NCBI GenBank assembly: GCA_027924585.1 | Contig: BSBM01000047.1 | Span: 22,259,501 to 22,323,500, forward strand | DNA from: Larix kaempferi | Taxonomy: Eukaryota > Streptophyta > Pinopsida > Pinales > Pinaceae | Direction of reading: 5' to 3' | Length of the DNA stretch: 64,000 nt | Shown here: positions 1-10,718 of the stretch, piece after piece | How positions within the stretch are numbered: position 1 is the stretch's first letter | Layout: the number at the start of each line of letters is the position of its first letter | The notes under the pieces: generated by a model | Told to the model about the DNA's origin: nothing | What the model saw: only the letters and a program-made list of their open reading frames with translations | Databases searched by the model: none | Program-made: the position numbers and the translations under genes

Positions 1-537
1 TCATTGTAGAATACACAAACTATTGAAGAAACAAATTTTTACACTAGTGCAAGTAATTGTACATGTCGTATCAATTCCAAATTGCTTCAAGCATTTCAAT
101 GTTCCAGGCAACCATAAGAAGCAAATGCAAGAAAAAAAGTGTGTAACATCCCTCATTTTTGACCTAATGAATTGTATAAATGTAAATAATTTTTGTAATC
201 GTTCTGGTGAGGAGCTCAAGGCCAAGGCCCCACCAGTGAATGTTGTATCTAATGGTGTTTATTTTCCTAAAGATTCTAAACATAGGCAGTAGACCTAGGT
301 CACTCGAAGTAGTGACGCAACTACACGATGGGCATTTGAAATGCACTAGGATAGGGATAGGTCGAAGATGACCTATGTCACCTTAACGCCCATAAGTAAT
401 TGAGGTAAGGTGGTTTTAGTGACACACAAATACTAAGAGTGTCACCTTCCCAATATGAGGATCATTAGGATTTGATAATCCTAAGTAAACCAGGAAGGTC
501 ATTTTATTATTATTATAAGTATTTCCGACACGAAGTA
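1..537. other. Unassigned left edge, possible truncated LTR
   Basis: No coding region is supported here. At 142 a TGTAACATCC start follows an A-rich purine run, a common look for the 5' end of a Ty3/gypsy LTR. The sequence then runs without coding potential to the edge of the duplicated block at 538, where it would be cut off. No matching partner LTR lies in the window, so the LTR reading is a guess. Confidence 0.25.
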
Positions 538-1789
538 CTAGAAAACACATAAATTATTATATGCTAAAGGAAACCTAGCTTATTATGAATATTTTATATA
601 AAATATTTAAATATATTATGGACAATTATAAATAGTGGGGATAACTATTTAATAATATACACATTTATACATATATATGAAAAATGATGGATATTATAAT
701 TGTGTGATATATATTTACACGAAAAGTAAATAGATAGTTCTAATAACTATTTAGCTATAATATATATATAAAGAGATCAAACTAAGCCTTATAGTGTATT
801 GGGAAATAAGTAATATTAACCTAGTAGGTTATTATATAAACTATTATGCACCTATAATATATAAAGATGATAAAATAAATTAATAAGACATTTTAAAGGT
901 TTCTAGAAAACCCTTAAAGGAACTACATGTTATGGGTTATCTTCTAGAAAAATTAAAAGAGTACAAATATTATAAGAGTATAAAGATTATAAGCTATAGG
1001 GTATAGTCATTAAAAGTGACATATAATCGCTTAAAAACAAATATTTAATATATTATTTCTCTTTCATATAAAGGGTTAGGATGAAATCTACTAAATTATT
1101 AATAGAGTATATATTAGATATGGAAGACATTATGTCACACGTTAAAATTTATAGTGAAATCTTAAAAGATTAAGGTATCCTCATGGGGCCAACTCGAACT
1201 TTAGTGAAAATTTCTTGGGCTTTGTCTCCAAAGTGGAGGAGAGCACTAAAACTTTCTTGTTGCCATTTGTCACCGAGTGGGAAATCGGTTGGGTAATAGT
1301 GGAAGGTTAAATGTTCTCCATTAAATGATTTTTTTTTTGATAAAAACTACCATCGATTTTAGGGAGAGGGGAAGCTCCATTGGAGTCTTATGTTTTAGTC
1401 ATTTATTACGTAGTGGAGTAATGTCACCTTAGTCATTTATATACACTGCTATTGACCTATAGGCGGTGGTAAGTCTACTAGCCAAAATCTGTTATATTCT
1501 ATCTTCGAAACATAGTCATATGTTGGCTTATAATTTATTTATTTTCCATCCTTTGAATGCACTGAGATTTTTGGAAAGAAATAGTTAAGAAGGCCGAATC
1601 CCACTTACAGTATGTAGATATATATTTTAATCTTGCTTTGGTACGGATTAGGAAAGGGATCGGTTATTTTGCCAAATGTTTATAATATTGTTAAATGTTT
1701 TTATGATGAAGATGACACCTGTTCTACCACTTGTATGATGTTGGTTTCGTATACTTAGATGGTCTAAATTCTTTAATGAGTCATTGAGG

Positions 1790-2115
1790 TATGCCCTCTA
1801 TGAGAGCGGCTTGAGCAACAACTACGTTGCAGGATGTAACCCACTTTTTGAAAGATTAATAGAAAAGAAAAACAACTTTTTTTGGACGTAGCGTAAGGAG
1901 TGGGTGAACCACGTTAAAAATGGACTCTCCTTATGTTGTCTCGTATGTAATCTCTTGATATTGTCTTATGTGTATTCTCTGGATATTGTGTATGTAGTTG
2001 ATTTGGTTTGAAAATGTGTACTTCATCCATTTATCTATTGCTAACTATTACTAACTACAATAGCTTGTTGTGCAATTGTTAATTATATCAAGCTAGAAAA
2101 TATGACATCTAGAGC
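1790..2115 (+). repeat. Copia-type LTR tail remnant in left arm
   Basis: The order 'ttggacgtag ... gtgggtgaaccacgtta', then a T-rich tail with TTGTGTAT and GTATTCTC repeats, ending near ATGACATCTAGAGCT, resembles the R/U5 end of many plant Ty1/copia LTRs followed by a decayed initiator-Met primer site. No start, partner LTR or coding region was found. The same sequence is present in copy B near 25950-26280. Confidence 0.4.
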
Positions 2116-3529
2116 TATGGGTTGAAATGAAAATAGATATGAAGGTATAGTTGTAAGATCATAATGTATGAGATTTTATAATCATTGTATTGTTGCAAGG
2201 ATGGTTGCTTTACAAATCTTATTATTTCTTAATGCGAACCTGTTTTCGTGTTAAGCCTTGGATTTGTAAGAAGTAGTTAGTGTTAAAAAGGTTATTAACA
2301 TTTACTTGATCTCAAATGACACTAGTAAAAAAGGATAGAGTAATTGGTAAGATTCATCACCTTTCAGATAAATCTTTTATAGTGAATTTGGCATTAAAAA
2401 TTATATGTATGTTCTTCGCTATTTTAACACTAAGGTACAAACCAGGTGAAATTCAAAATGAAGAAATTTTAGTTGGTTCCACATTTTATATCAATAAGGT
2501 ATTCATGAATTAGTTTATAAAGTAAGTAGACATAGCAAATGTTTATATTCCGAAATTTCTCATAAGGGCTGACATAGGATCTCACTTTATGTTTAAGTAA
2601 AAATAGTATATCCCATACTTTATTGTGAAAAACATTAGTAATTTACCAAAATTACCAATGTTGAAATTTGGGTACGTGACAAAGTGATACAACACAAAAC
2701 AAAGTATAAAAACTGCAAGAGGATGGAAGAAATCTTGTTGCTTTTCTACAATGGTGGTTTATTCACAACAGTGGAAAATAATATATGAACAACTGCTATT
2801 GGTCTTAAACCATACCACTAAACTTGGTTCCTCAATAGCTACTAAGAAAAGAAGAGATTATTGTACTCTACTTTAGCCTAAGCATGGAAACGTGAATTTT
2901 CTTTTTACTAATAGCAGAACGTTGTCTGACAAGTAGGGAAACAAAAAAAAGCATCAGTCAAACCGAATGCAACACTAATTTGGCAATCAAAAGAGAGTCA
3001 AGTAAGAAAAGGAGAATTAGGCTAGATAAATATTAGCTAAAATTTCATAAGCATATTAGAGCAATTGTCACAAATTCTAGTAATCATAGTAGCAACAACA
3101 TTAAAAGTTTAAATAAATTCACATATTTTATTTCTTCTTCTTTTTGTCATAACAAACAGAACTAATTACTGTGCAGATGGGAATAAATCTTATATTTATA
3201 ATGTTAAAAAGTAAATTTTATTTGTAGATGTTCTTTTACTAACTATTTATACCCTACAATTATATGCCAATGTCGTGATAGTGATAGCATGTTATGGGAG
3301 ATGGTTCAATAAAATCAAAGTCAATGAAGTATTTCACATAGTGCGAAAGCGAAATAATATCTATCACTGATGCGTAAGTCATGAATAATATCTATTAGTG
3401 ACTTGCACGTTTTTTTTTTTCAAATTTCTTAACTATTACCATTATTTAGATATCAATTGATTCATATCAATCAATGTTCGTATTTTAGTGTAAATACCAT
3501 CTTTTAAATAATCCCAACAATATATGTAT

Positions 3530-3531
<2 letters not shown>

Positions 3532-3566
<35 letters not shown>
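3532..3566. repeat. (TA)n microsatellite
   Basis: Uninterrupted TA dinucleotide run in the left arm of copy A. The matching place in copy B (about 27686-27700) has only a few TA units, so the run differs in length between the two copies. Confidence 0.9.
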
Positions 3567-3568
<2 letters not shown>

Positions 3569-3726
3569 TATAGATATATATAGTGCTATAACATAGTTTT
3601 CCTATGCCGATGCTCCTTCCTAGTTACTTCTTATAATGCAAATTGTATCTCCATGTCATTAAATATATATAATCATGTGGTGCTATAACATAGTTTTCCT
3701 ATCCCCCACTTGCTTATAATGCAAGG

Positions 3727-4135
3727 TGATGCAGGAGCATCTCACTCGATTTGAAACACGTCATAGTTTTGATTTTTTTTTATTAATCCAAAAAGTGATG
3801 TAATAGACACCTATGTGGCCTAAGCTCGGTGACACATGAACCTATTAGCCTCGAAACCAATGCGTTGTAATTTTTTTGAATTCTCGGGCTAGTAAAGCCA
3901 TTTATGCTTATTAATGGCGGTGGTTGATTTTGAAATCAAGAACCCCGCAGGTTGTTTGAGGGCTCTGCTTGATATATCAAAGAGACTTCTTTTAATTTTT
4001 CATGGGCAGGGAGAAAGGAAGAGAAAAAAAACCACAGCTGTGGATAGCCTGCGAGCTAGCAGACTGCTCTGAACCGTTGTAACTCAATCTGTAACTCGAT
4101 TTGTGGACCATCCAACACTCAGGGGGTTGGCATCA
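3727..4135 (+). repeat. Gypsy A 5' LTR, internally deleted
   Basis: 409 bp against 778-779 bp for the other three LTRs of this family in the window. The first part matches up to TTTGTGGA, then the sequence jumps to CCAACACTCAGGGGG near the 3' end, so about 370 bp of the LTR middle is missing. Termini TGATGC and GGCATCA are kept. Confidence 0.93.
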
Positions 4136-4138
4136 GTT

Positions 4139-4156
4139 TGGTATCAGAGCCATTGG
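4139..4156 (+). other. Primer-binding site, gypsy A
   Basis: TGGTATCAGAGCCATTGG, three bases after the 5' LTR, complementary to the 3' end of plant initiator tRNA-Met, the usual minus-strand primer of plant gypsy and copia elements. The same site is at 28624 in gypsy B. Confidence 0.9.
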
Positions 4157-4214
4157 AAAGGTTCTATAGAAGATTTAGAGGAGGATTTTCCAGGAGAAAA
4201 ACGTGGGAGTGAGA

Positions 4215-5013
4215 ATGCCACCGAGAAGAGAAAGACCAGGACCTGAAGTTCCAGTTTGGGGATGAGGAAGAAGAAGAGGAGAACCAGTTACGGAGGAGCA
4301 AATGAGAAGGCTAGAAGCAAGGATGGCAGCCATGGAAAGGAGAAACCCTGGTATGTTTGATATCAGTGACAATGGGGAAGAAGCACAGGAGGAAGTTGCA
4401 GAAGTTCCAAATGAAGAAACCAGAGCATGGAGGATGTTAATGGCAGCCAGCCATAAACCAAGACTAGAAGTCCCGATGTATGAAGGAAGCCTAAATGCAG
4501 AAGAATTAATAGATTGGATTGGTGCAGTGGAGAAGTATTTTGACTTTGAAGAGGTAGAAGACAAGAAAAAGGTGAAATATGCAGCTACAAGGTTGAAGGG
4601 ATATACATCCATATGGTGGGATGACCTGCAAGCACAGAGAGAAAGACAAGGGAAGAACAAAATCAAGAAGTGGGACAAGATGCTAGGTAAGATCAAAAAC
4701 CAATTTCTTCCCAAGGAATAACAACTAACTCTCATAAGACAGCTGCAAAATTTAAGACAGAGAAGTATGTCGGTTAAAGAATACATTGAGGAATTCTACA
4801 AGTTATGTATCAGATCAGGACAAAATCAAACTGATATTGAAAGAGTGGCAAAATATGTTAATGGGATGAGATATGAAATCCAGGATGAGATAAGTTTGCT
4901 GAATGTTAGGGGTGTAGAAGAAGCTTACCAAGCAGCCACTAAAGTGGAGGAGAAGTTAGTAAGAAAACAAAATCAGAAAACTAGAGGAAGAGGAAGTGCA
5001 ATGAGAGGTGGAT
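4215..5013 (+). pseudogene. gag: Gypsy A gag (5' part), split by copia insertion
   Basis: Capsid-like gag of the chromovirus, starting MPPRRERPGPEVPV. It contains the retrotransposon-gag hallmark SIWWDDLQAQRER and a long charged helical stretch. The frame is broken by TGA at 4263 (also present in gypsy B) and by TAA at 4719 (a Tyr codon in gypsy B). The segment LIRQLQN at 4730 is intact here but carries a stop in copy B. At 5013 the copia 5' LTR interrupts the frame; gag resumes after 12153. Gag would package the element RNA in cytoplasmic particles; this copy cannot. Confidence 0.9.
5009..5013. repeat. Copia target-site duplication, left
   Basis: TGGAT directly before the copia 5' LTR, repeated at 12149-12153 directly after its 3' LTR. 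Gypsy B shows the uninterrupted site with a single TGGAT, which proves the insertion and its exact ends. Confidence 0.97.
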
Positions 5014-5140
5014 TGTTGATGTATATGTAACTTCGGAATGTATTTCACATATATGTATATTGAATTCCTATAGAGATGGTATTATTCCTCTATAAGGAAG
5101 TGTCGTCATTTATATTGTAAGTGTCGTAACTTATACTTGA

Positions 5141-5275
5141 TGGGTTATTAGACCACCTTATTTGGGGTCGGCCCTGTATAAGTCATGTGGGTCAAAGGGT
5201 TATTAGACCACCCTATTGGGGGTCGGCCATGTGGGTCAAAGGGTTATTAGACCACCCTATTGGGGGTCGGCCCAC
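5141..5275 (+). repeat. Triplicated ~45-bp unit in copia U3
   Basis: Three head-to-tail copies of a unit containing GGGTTATTAGACCACC followed by GGGGTCGGCC, linked by CATGTGGGTCAAA. They lie 70-200 bp upstream of the TATA box, where enhancer repeats of plant LTRs are often found. The same array is at 11627-11761 in the 3' LTR. An enhancer role is inference. Confidence 0.85.
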
Positions 5276-5342
5276 TCAGCATTATGTTATGTGGTTAAGT
5301 TCGAGCCGACATGAGTTAGGTAAAAAGGCAAGTCAAGTCAAG

Positions 5343-5350
5343 TATAAATA
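5343..5350 (+). promoter_or_regulatory. TATA box of copia 5' LTR
   Basis: TATAAATA, followed by GAGTGCGGGAGGCACTC, a short inverted repeat that would lie around the RNA start. A second copy is at 11829-11836 in the 3' LTR. Confidence 0.75.
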
Positions 5351-5662
5351 GAGTGCGGGAGGCACTCTATTTACTCACTCACTTCTTACACATGCTCTCA
5401 AGGAGGAGAGGCGCACTTATGGAGGAGGAGGATTGCTGCTAGGTTATGGCTATCTCTATTGGTTGGTTGTATCATTGCTCTATCTATCTCTGAGGAAGTT
5501 ATTGGGGTTTTTCACCTTTATGGTTTTCCCCAAGTAAATCTTTGTGTCTCTTGTGTGCTTGCATTACTGTCTCCATGATTGATATGCTGTAGATATGCTG
5601 TACATGTTGTTCTCTCAGTTAAGATCCTAGATCATATTGAAGTAAATTCTGAAAATTTAACA

Positions 5663-5678
5663 TGGTATCAGAGCTAGC
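5663..5678 (+). other. Primer-binding site of copia element
   Basis: TGGTATCAGAGCTAGC immediately after the 5' LTR; the first 12 bases complement plant initiator tRNA-Met. Confidence 0.93.
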
Positions 5679-6043
5679 CTGAAAGAAGGCATGATATGGC
5701 ATGTATGACACTTGTTGCACTTACGATGCTAGGGCTTGATATAGCAAAAACCAGTCATCGTAGCACTTTCGCTATAAATCCGTTTTGGAGAAGTTTTCGG
5801 ATCTGAAATTGTTACAGGCCGAAGCTAAGATCTCCAGGTATCTTGTGTCCAAAGGAAAACCTCTAATTCGTTGTACTTTGTGATTTATGATCTGTACAAT
5901 ATAGGGTTTCTGCCTCTTCCAGATCTGAGTCAAAATCAGGTGACCTTGGGAAAAAGGTCATAACTTGGTCTAGGAAGCTCCAAATGAAATTTCGTAAAAA
6001 GTGACAGGTAGTACACATGCCAAGCTATCGCAGAAAAAATTTT

Positions 6044-6396
6044 CAGAGGCCGAAGGTCAAAAAGTGACACGTGGCACGCCGTACAATTTCGCTCTCCTGT
6101 ATTATCCCATAAACAGGTCACGTTGCGACACTTGGCATATCTCTCTCTCAGAGAATCCAATTGAGGTCAGACCTATCAGGATGGAAATATAACAGGCCGA
6201 GCTATTTCAGAAAACTTTTTCAGAGGCCGAAGATCAAACAGTGACACGTGGCACACCGTACAAGTTCGCTCTCCTGTATTTTCCCAAAACAGGTCACGTT
6301 GCGACATTTGGCATAACTCTCTCTCAGAACATCCAATTGAGGTCAGAACTGTCAGGATGGAAAGCTAACAGGTCAGGCTATCTCAAAAAACTTTTT
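6044..6396 (+). repeat. 177-bp direct tandem duplication
   Basis: Units start CAGAGGCCGAAGRTCAAA at 6044 and 6221 and each contains GTGACACGTGGCAC and CTCTCTCTCAGA. A third partial start (CAGACCCTGTGGATCAAA) follows at 6397. Lies in the copia leader. Confidence 0.85.
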
Positions 6397-6525
6397 CAGA
6401 CCCTGTGGATCAAAAATTTCGGAGTTACACCAGAAACAATCAGGTACATATTTCTGTCAAAACAGAATTATTTTTTGGTACCTTCATTCATGGCTTCCGG
6501 AATTTAGGGCTTTGAAGAAAGTTGG

Positions 6526-6805
6526 AATTTTTGTAATCGGAGACCAGGGCTGGATGCTACTCATCAAAATAGAAATTTAGAGACCAAGATCAGAATTTTT
6601 GGCTGGGTAGAAGGTCGGGTTTGATCAGACCCTAGTTCGGGACTTTGATCAGAAAAATGGAAAATTAGGGCTTCTGTAAAAATGGGAATTTTTGAAATCT
6701 GTGACCACGGCTGGAAGCTCCTCAGAAAAAATAGAAACCTAGAGCTTTGGATCAAACATTTTGATTGGGTAGAAGAGTGGGCTTCATCAAACCCCAGTTC
6801 AGGGT
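6526..6805 (+). repeat. Diverged tandem duplication, ~163-bp period
   Basis: The order 'GGAATTTTTG ... GACCAGGGCTGGA ... GGGTAGAAGG ... CCCTAGTTCGGG' recurs as 'GACCACGGCTGGA ... GGGTAGAAGA ... CCCCAGTTCAGGG'. It is clearly older than the 177-bp duplication beside it. Confidence 0.65.
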
Positions 6806-7676
6806 CATGTCCAGTGAATCCGGAAGTTTCAAAGGCAAAATTGAGGAGTGAAACTTTGCAGTTTTCAAATTCTGAATATACCAGTTTGATCAGTTCATCA
6901 AGGTGCATATTCCTATCCTATCGGAAGGTTGAAATTCAAAGTTTGAATTTTTGGGGTTTCTCTGACAAACCCATATCCAGCTCAAGGTCCAGTTCTTGCA
7001 AATCAAGTGGATTGGGTTAATCCTAGAAGAAGATGGATTGATCACTTGGATAAGTGAAGAAGTTCATGTCTCAGAGGGAGATGAGGATAAGGCCTTACAT
7101 AAGAAGATTACAAGCGATCTCGACAGGTATGACTCATCGAGGTATGTTTCGATATTTGTCCATGATTAAGTTTATTGTATGTTTGTCTTCATGTTATCAC
7201 GGTTAGTACAATCTTGATTTTAGACTTATCATATCACCTTAATAAAATTATGAATGCATGATAGAAGTCATTCATTTATTAGGAGTATGAAACTTATGTT
7301 TGTACTAACACATTGTGATGTTGTATGAGTTTTATGTTGTCTACTAACATGAAAGGTACACCAAGAAGACAAATCATGTTCTGGTTCAAGAACATATGAT
7401 CATGATGACATGAGGACAAAGATTCATCCATTGCCATGGATCTCATAAGAGATCCATTCTCGAGGTATGTATAACTTGGTTTTATAATGGTTAACTTATG
7501 AGACATGCAGGTTACTAGCACAAGTCACTAAAGAGAACCAAAAGACATTATATGGGTATGTTAGACATAACTAGCTAACATGATAATCCAGGTATGTTTT
7601 TTCCTATATCAAGCTAGATTCCTACCTTGGGTTAGGATCTTATACTATCGCGTTGTTGATAATGATTGTTCATGAA

Positions 7677-7915
7677 GTCATAGGTTTGAATAATCATGAT
7701 TGTATGCATATTATGTTTCTTACCATAATTGATGATATGACTAACCAGAAGAATCATGATGGTATAGGTTTGAATAATCACAGGTTTTATGCATTTTATA
7801 TCTCTTATCTTGATTGATGATTCAACTAACCTGAAGAGTCATAGGCTTGAGTAATTACAAATTTAGACATGTTATGTTTCTTATGATTTGACTAACCATA
7901 AGAATCCTTGAATGC
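7677..7915 (+). repeat. Three degenerate ~100-bp tandem units
   Basis: Each unit runs 'CATAGGTTTGAATAATCA ... TTATGTTTCTTA ... GATGA ... ACTAACC.GAAGA'. Units are variable in length and sequence; no coding potential. Confidence 0.65.
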
Positions 7916-8691
7916 TAATGCTTATTACTTCTGTTTGAAATGATCATGACTATACATGCTTGAGATTATTGTGTTTTAATAGTATACTAATGAATGTATG
8001 ATTTTATATGAGATTACAAGGATAACACATTTATGATACTAATAAGCATGCATAGGGACCAAGGATGAATATGAGATTCAAGAACAGGTAATCCAGGAAG
8101 CAAAGATCAAAAGGGAGTACACTCCAGTGGTTTATTCAAGGATGCAGATATTCAGAGGGAGTTGACCATCTCTCTACATTCCACATCAAAAGATGTAGAA
8201 GAAGCTACTTCAGATTAGGACTCCAGTAGCTCCTGCAAGGAAGCAAAGACTCAGAGGGAGTCCACCCAACGAACAAACAAAGATAAGTATTTGAATTGTC
8301 ATTTCTTAAATAATATTGTTCAATAATGTATATACTGATGTTCCTAGAATTAGGTTGTGTATTATGCATATTAGAATAATTGCATTAATGAATAGTATAC
8401 TCCTAATATGCATGGGTAAGTGGCCTATGGCACTGTACAACATTCCATTGCTACTTATCTAGTATGAAACCTCTTTGCTGACATGTTGGGAGTTGTGCAC
8501 ACTCTTAACAATGTTCTGGTAGAGATTGGAAGGCATCTAGAAAGTTACGGAATATGGATAAATGTTGTATTGAAGCATTGGCTAAGATAATTGCATGACT
8601 GTATGGCATATTTCTTTATGTGTAAGAATTTGTTCTGAAAACTATGAGATGTTTTCTAATCATGCAATTTAACTTGTTGTGTAGGAAAGAT

Positions 8692-9150
8692 CGTATGCCA
8701 TCTCCTACAAAAGAAGAATTACAACATTTGTTCTAGCAACAAAGATATCTATTAGATATTGAAGTTCCCAGGATCTGGGATGAAGAAATGAAATGCCATG
8801 ATCCGTCGATCATGAAGAATGATGTTTGGGATGTAATCCCAAGACATGAAGGGAAGTTCGCTATGACTTCCAAATGGAACTATCAGATCAAGCATGTTGC
8901 AGATGGCAGCATTGAGAAATATAAAGGTGATGAAATAGAAGATACACCAGATGGATTCAAGACAGCTTTCTTGAATAGTGTAGTTGAAGAAGAAGTGTAT
9001 GTGGAGCAGCCACTTGGTTCTGAGACACATGATAGGAAATCATATATGTGCAGAACTTGGTATGGTGAAGATAGATTGATTGCCGACACGCAGCGGAAGC
9101 TTACTATCGAGTTCGAGATGAAGAACTTGGGGATGATGCACTATTTGGTT
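8692..9150 (+). pseudogene. Copia reverse transcriptase, collapsed by deletions
   Basis: Ty1/copia reverse transcriptase fragments: NDVWDVIPRHEGK and SKWNYQIKHVADGSIEKYK (start of the RT domain), then FKTAFLNSVVEEEVYVEQP, YMCRTWYG and IEFEMKNLGMMHYL. Compared with the family, two blocks are missing: about 50 residues between EKYK and KTAFLN, and about 55 residues after YMCR that should include YGLKQAPRAW and the catalytic YVDD box. Both deletions keep the frame. A TAG near 8731 precedes the block, and a frameshift near 9150 separates it from the RNase H frame. It cannot polymerise DNA. Confidence 0.9.
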
Positions 9151-9155
9151 TTGGT

Positions 9156-10004
9156 ATGGAGGTGTGGCAGAGTGCAGAAGGAATCTTCCTTGGACAAGGG
9201 AAGTATGCAGTAGAGATCCTGAAGAGGTTCAGGATGATGGATTGCAAGGCCATGACCACACCTATGGCATCGAATCTGAAGCTTCTTTGCGATGCTTCAT
9301 CTGAGCCAGTTGATGTTTCTATGTATCGTCAGATTATTGGGTCCTTGATGTACCTGACGAACACGAGACCAGATATTTGCTTTGCTGTGAACACATTCAG
9401 CCAGTTCCTGACGGATCGGAGGAGTGTTCACCTAGCTGCTGTAAAGCATGTTCTGAGGTACCTGAAAGGTACAGTGGATTATGGGCTCAAGTATGAGGTG
9501 AATCAAAAGTTTAACCTGCAGGGTTATGTTGATTCAGATTGGACTGGCAGTGCTGCAGATAGGAAGAGCACATCTGGGTGTTGCTTCAGTATGGGATCAG
9601 GTGTGATCTCTTGGTTTAGCAGGAAGCAGTCCTGCGTAGCACTGAGTACAGCTGAGGCAGAGTATGTTGCAGCCTGTTCAGCTAGTTGTGAGGTAGTATG
9701 GCTACGGAAGCTGCTGTCTGAGTTATTTGATCTCCCGTTGGAGGCTACTGGTATCTTCTGTGATAACCAGAGTTGTGTGAAGCTGTCCGAGAACCCAGTG
9801 TTTCATGACAGGTCGAAACACATAGAGATCAAATATCACTACATCAGGGATATGGTGCAGAGAGGAGCTGTGAAGCTCCTGTATGTTGCGACGGACGAGC
9901 AGATTGCAGATGTGTTGACGAAGCCACTAGCCAGGGTGAAGTTCGAGTACTTCAGAGAGAGGCTTGGCGTTCTTCAGATCGAGGACACTTCGAGGAAGAA
10001 GTGA
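9156..10004 (+). CDS. Copia RT C-terminus and RNase H frame (282 codons)
   Basis: Open frame carrying the connection region (FLGQGKYAVEILKRF, IGSLMYLTNTRPDICFAVN, HVLRYLKGTVDYGLKY) and a complete-looking copia RNase H. The acidic residues are in place: D in YVDSDW, E in STAEAEYV, D in FCDNQS, and the HDRSKHIEIKYHYIRD segment; it ends near TDEQIADVLTKPLA. RNase H removes the RNA strand of the hybrid during reverse transcription inside the particle. The frame is part of a larger polyprotein, so the Met at 9156 is arbitrary. It is out of frame with the RT remnant upstream and is probably not translated alone. Confidence 0.85.
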   Translation: MEVWQSAEGIFLGQGKYAVEILKRFRMMDCKAMTTPMASNLKLLCDASSEPVDVSMYRQIIGSLMYLTNTRPDICFAVNTFSQFLTDRRSVHLAAVKHVLRYLKGTVDYGLKYEVNQKFNLQGYVDSDWTGSAADRKSTSGCCFSMGSGVISWFSRKQSCVALSTAEAEYVAACSASCEVVWLRKLLSELFDLPLEATGIFCDNQSCVKLSENPVFHDRSKHIEIKYHYIRDMVQRGAVKLLYVATDEQIADVLTKPLARVKFEYFRERLGVLQIEDTSRKK

Positions 10005-10111
10005 TGGACACATTTGCTGAAGCCATTCCAAGCATGTTGGAAGGAGGATCCTTCACATGGCTGTGGATGTAAGCGCTGGATGATGAGCATCAGGATGATG
10101 TTCTGGTTTCT

Positions 10112-10278
10112 GCTGGATATGATCAGTTGGATCATTTTTGTATGTATGTATGCATCATGTTGGATGCTGGATATGATCAGTTGAATCATTTATGTATGTA
10201 TGTACGCATCATGTTGGATGCTGGATATGATCAGTTGGATCATGTGTATGTATTTTGTATATGCATCATGTTGGATGC
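10112..10278 (+). repeat. ~54-bp minisatellite, three units
   Basis: Units begin CTGGATATGATCAGTTG at 10112, 10167 and 10221 and end GCATCATGTTGGATG. Between 10330 and 10490 shorter related units with ATCAGGTAGATRC follow. Confidence 0.85.
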
Positions 10279-10489
10279 TTGGACCATGTATCTGTGTATG
10301 TATCAGGTGGGTACGTTGTATGATCAGATGGATCATGTATGGTGATATGTATCATGTATTTGTATTTGTATCAGGTAGATACTTGGTATGCATCAGGTAG
10401 ATGCATTGATGATCAGGAGGATCATGTATGATGATATGTATCAGGTAGATACTTGGTATGCATCAGGTAGATGCATTGATGATCAGGAT

Positions 10490-10638
10490 GATCATAGATG
10501 ACGAGCTTCAGGATGTTGCTCCAGATGACATGCAGCAGGATGTTGCAGTGATGATGATCAGGATGATCATAGATGACGAGCTTCAGGATGTTGCTCCAGA
10601 TGACATGCAGCAGGATGTTGCAGTGATGATGATCAGGA
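10490..10638 (+). repeat. 75-bp perfect-looking tandem duplication
   Basis: Units starting GATCATAGATGACGAGC at 10490 and about 10564, each with CAGGATGTTGC twice. The two copies read the same, suggesting recent duplication or correction by template switching. Confidence 0.85.
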
Positions 10639-10718
10639 TGATCATGGGTACATCAGGATGATGTATGGTGAGTATCAGTTTGATACTCTGTGGTCGTGGA
10701 TCAGGTTGTGCAGATAAG

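Larger units (their letters stand above)
538..3726. repeat. Left arm of duplicated block, copy A
   Basis: This 3.2-kb stretch is repeated in the same orientation at 24655-27842 with only scattered substitutions and small indels. Homology begins at the shared CTAGAAAACACATAAATT and runs to the chromovirus insertion point. It is noncoding apart from short unconvincing open frames, one of which (2316-2513, 65 codons) is also open in copy B at 26476-26673. The nature of the arm is unknown; part of it resembles a copia LTR tail. It is most likely old repeat sequence carried along in the duplication. Confidence 0.9.
5014..5662 (+). repeat. Copia 5' LTR
   Basis: Starts TGTTGATG and ends TTTAACA, giving the usual TG...CA ends. 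It holds a threefold ~45-bp repeat (5141-5275) and a TATAAATA box (5343). It should carry the promoter and the RNA start for the element. Confidence 0.97.
5679..8690 (+). other. Copia leader, noncoding, partly repetitive
   Basis: About 3 kb where gag, protease and integrase would be expected, but no such frame is visible. It holds a 177-bp tandem duplication (6044-6396), a looser duplication at 6526-6805, and three ~100-bp degenerate units at 7677-7915. Repeated GAGGTATGT and CCAGGTATGT motifs occur between 7100 and 7600. Short open frames here have no family resemblance and are not annotated as genes. Confidence 0.75.

Noticed and set aside
2316-2513. 65-codon frame present in both block copies (also 26476-26673)
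   Set aside because: It has no start context, motif or family resemblance, and its conservation only reflects the recent duplication.
4175-4786. 203-codon minus-strand frame opposite gypsy gag (also 28660-29199)
   Set aside because: Shadow of the gag frame; only the plus strand has the gag motif and matches pol in frame.
6241-6507. 88-codon frame in the copia leader as a gag gene
   Set aside because: It falls across the 177-bp duplication and has no gag motif.
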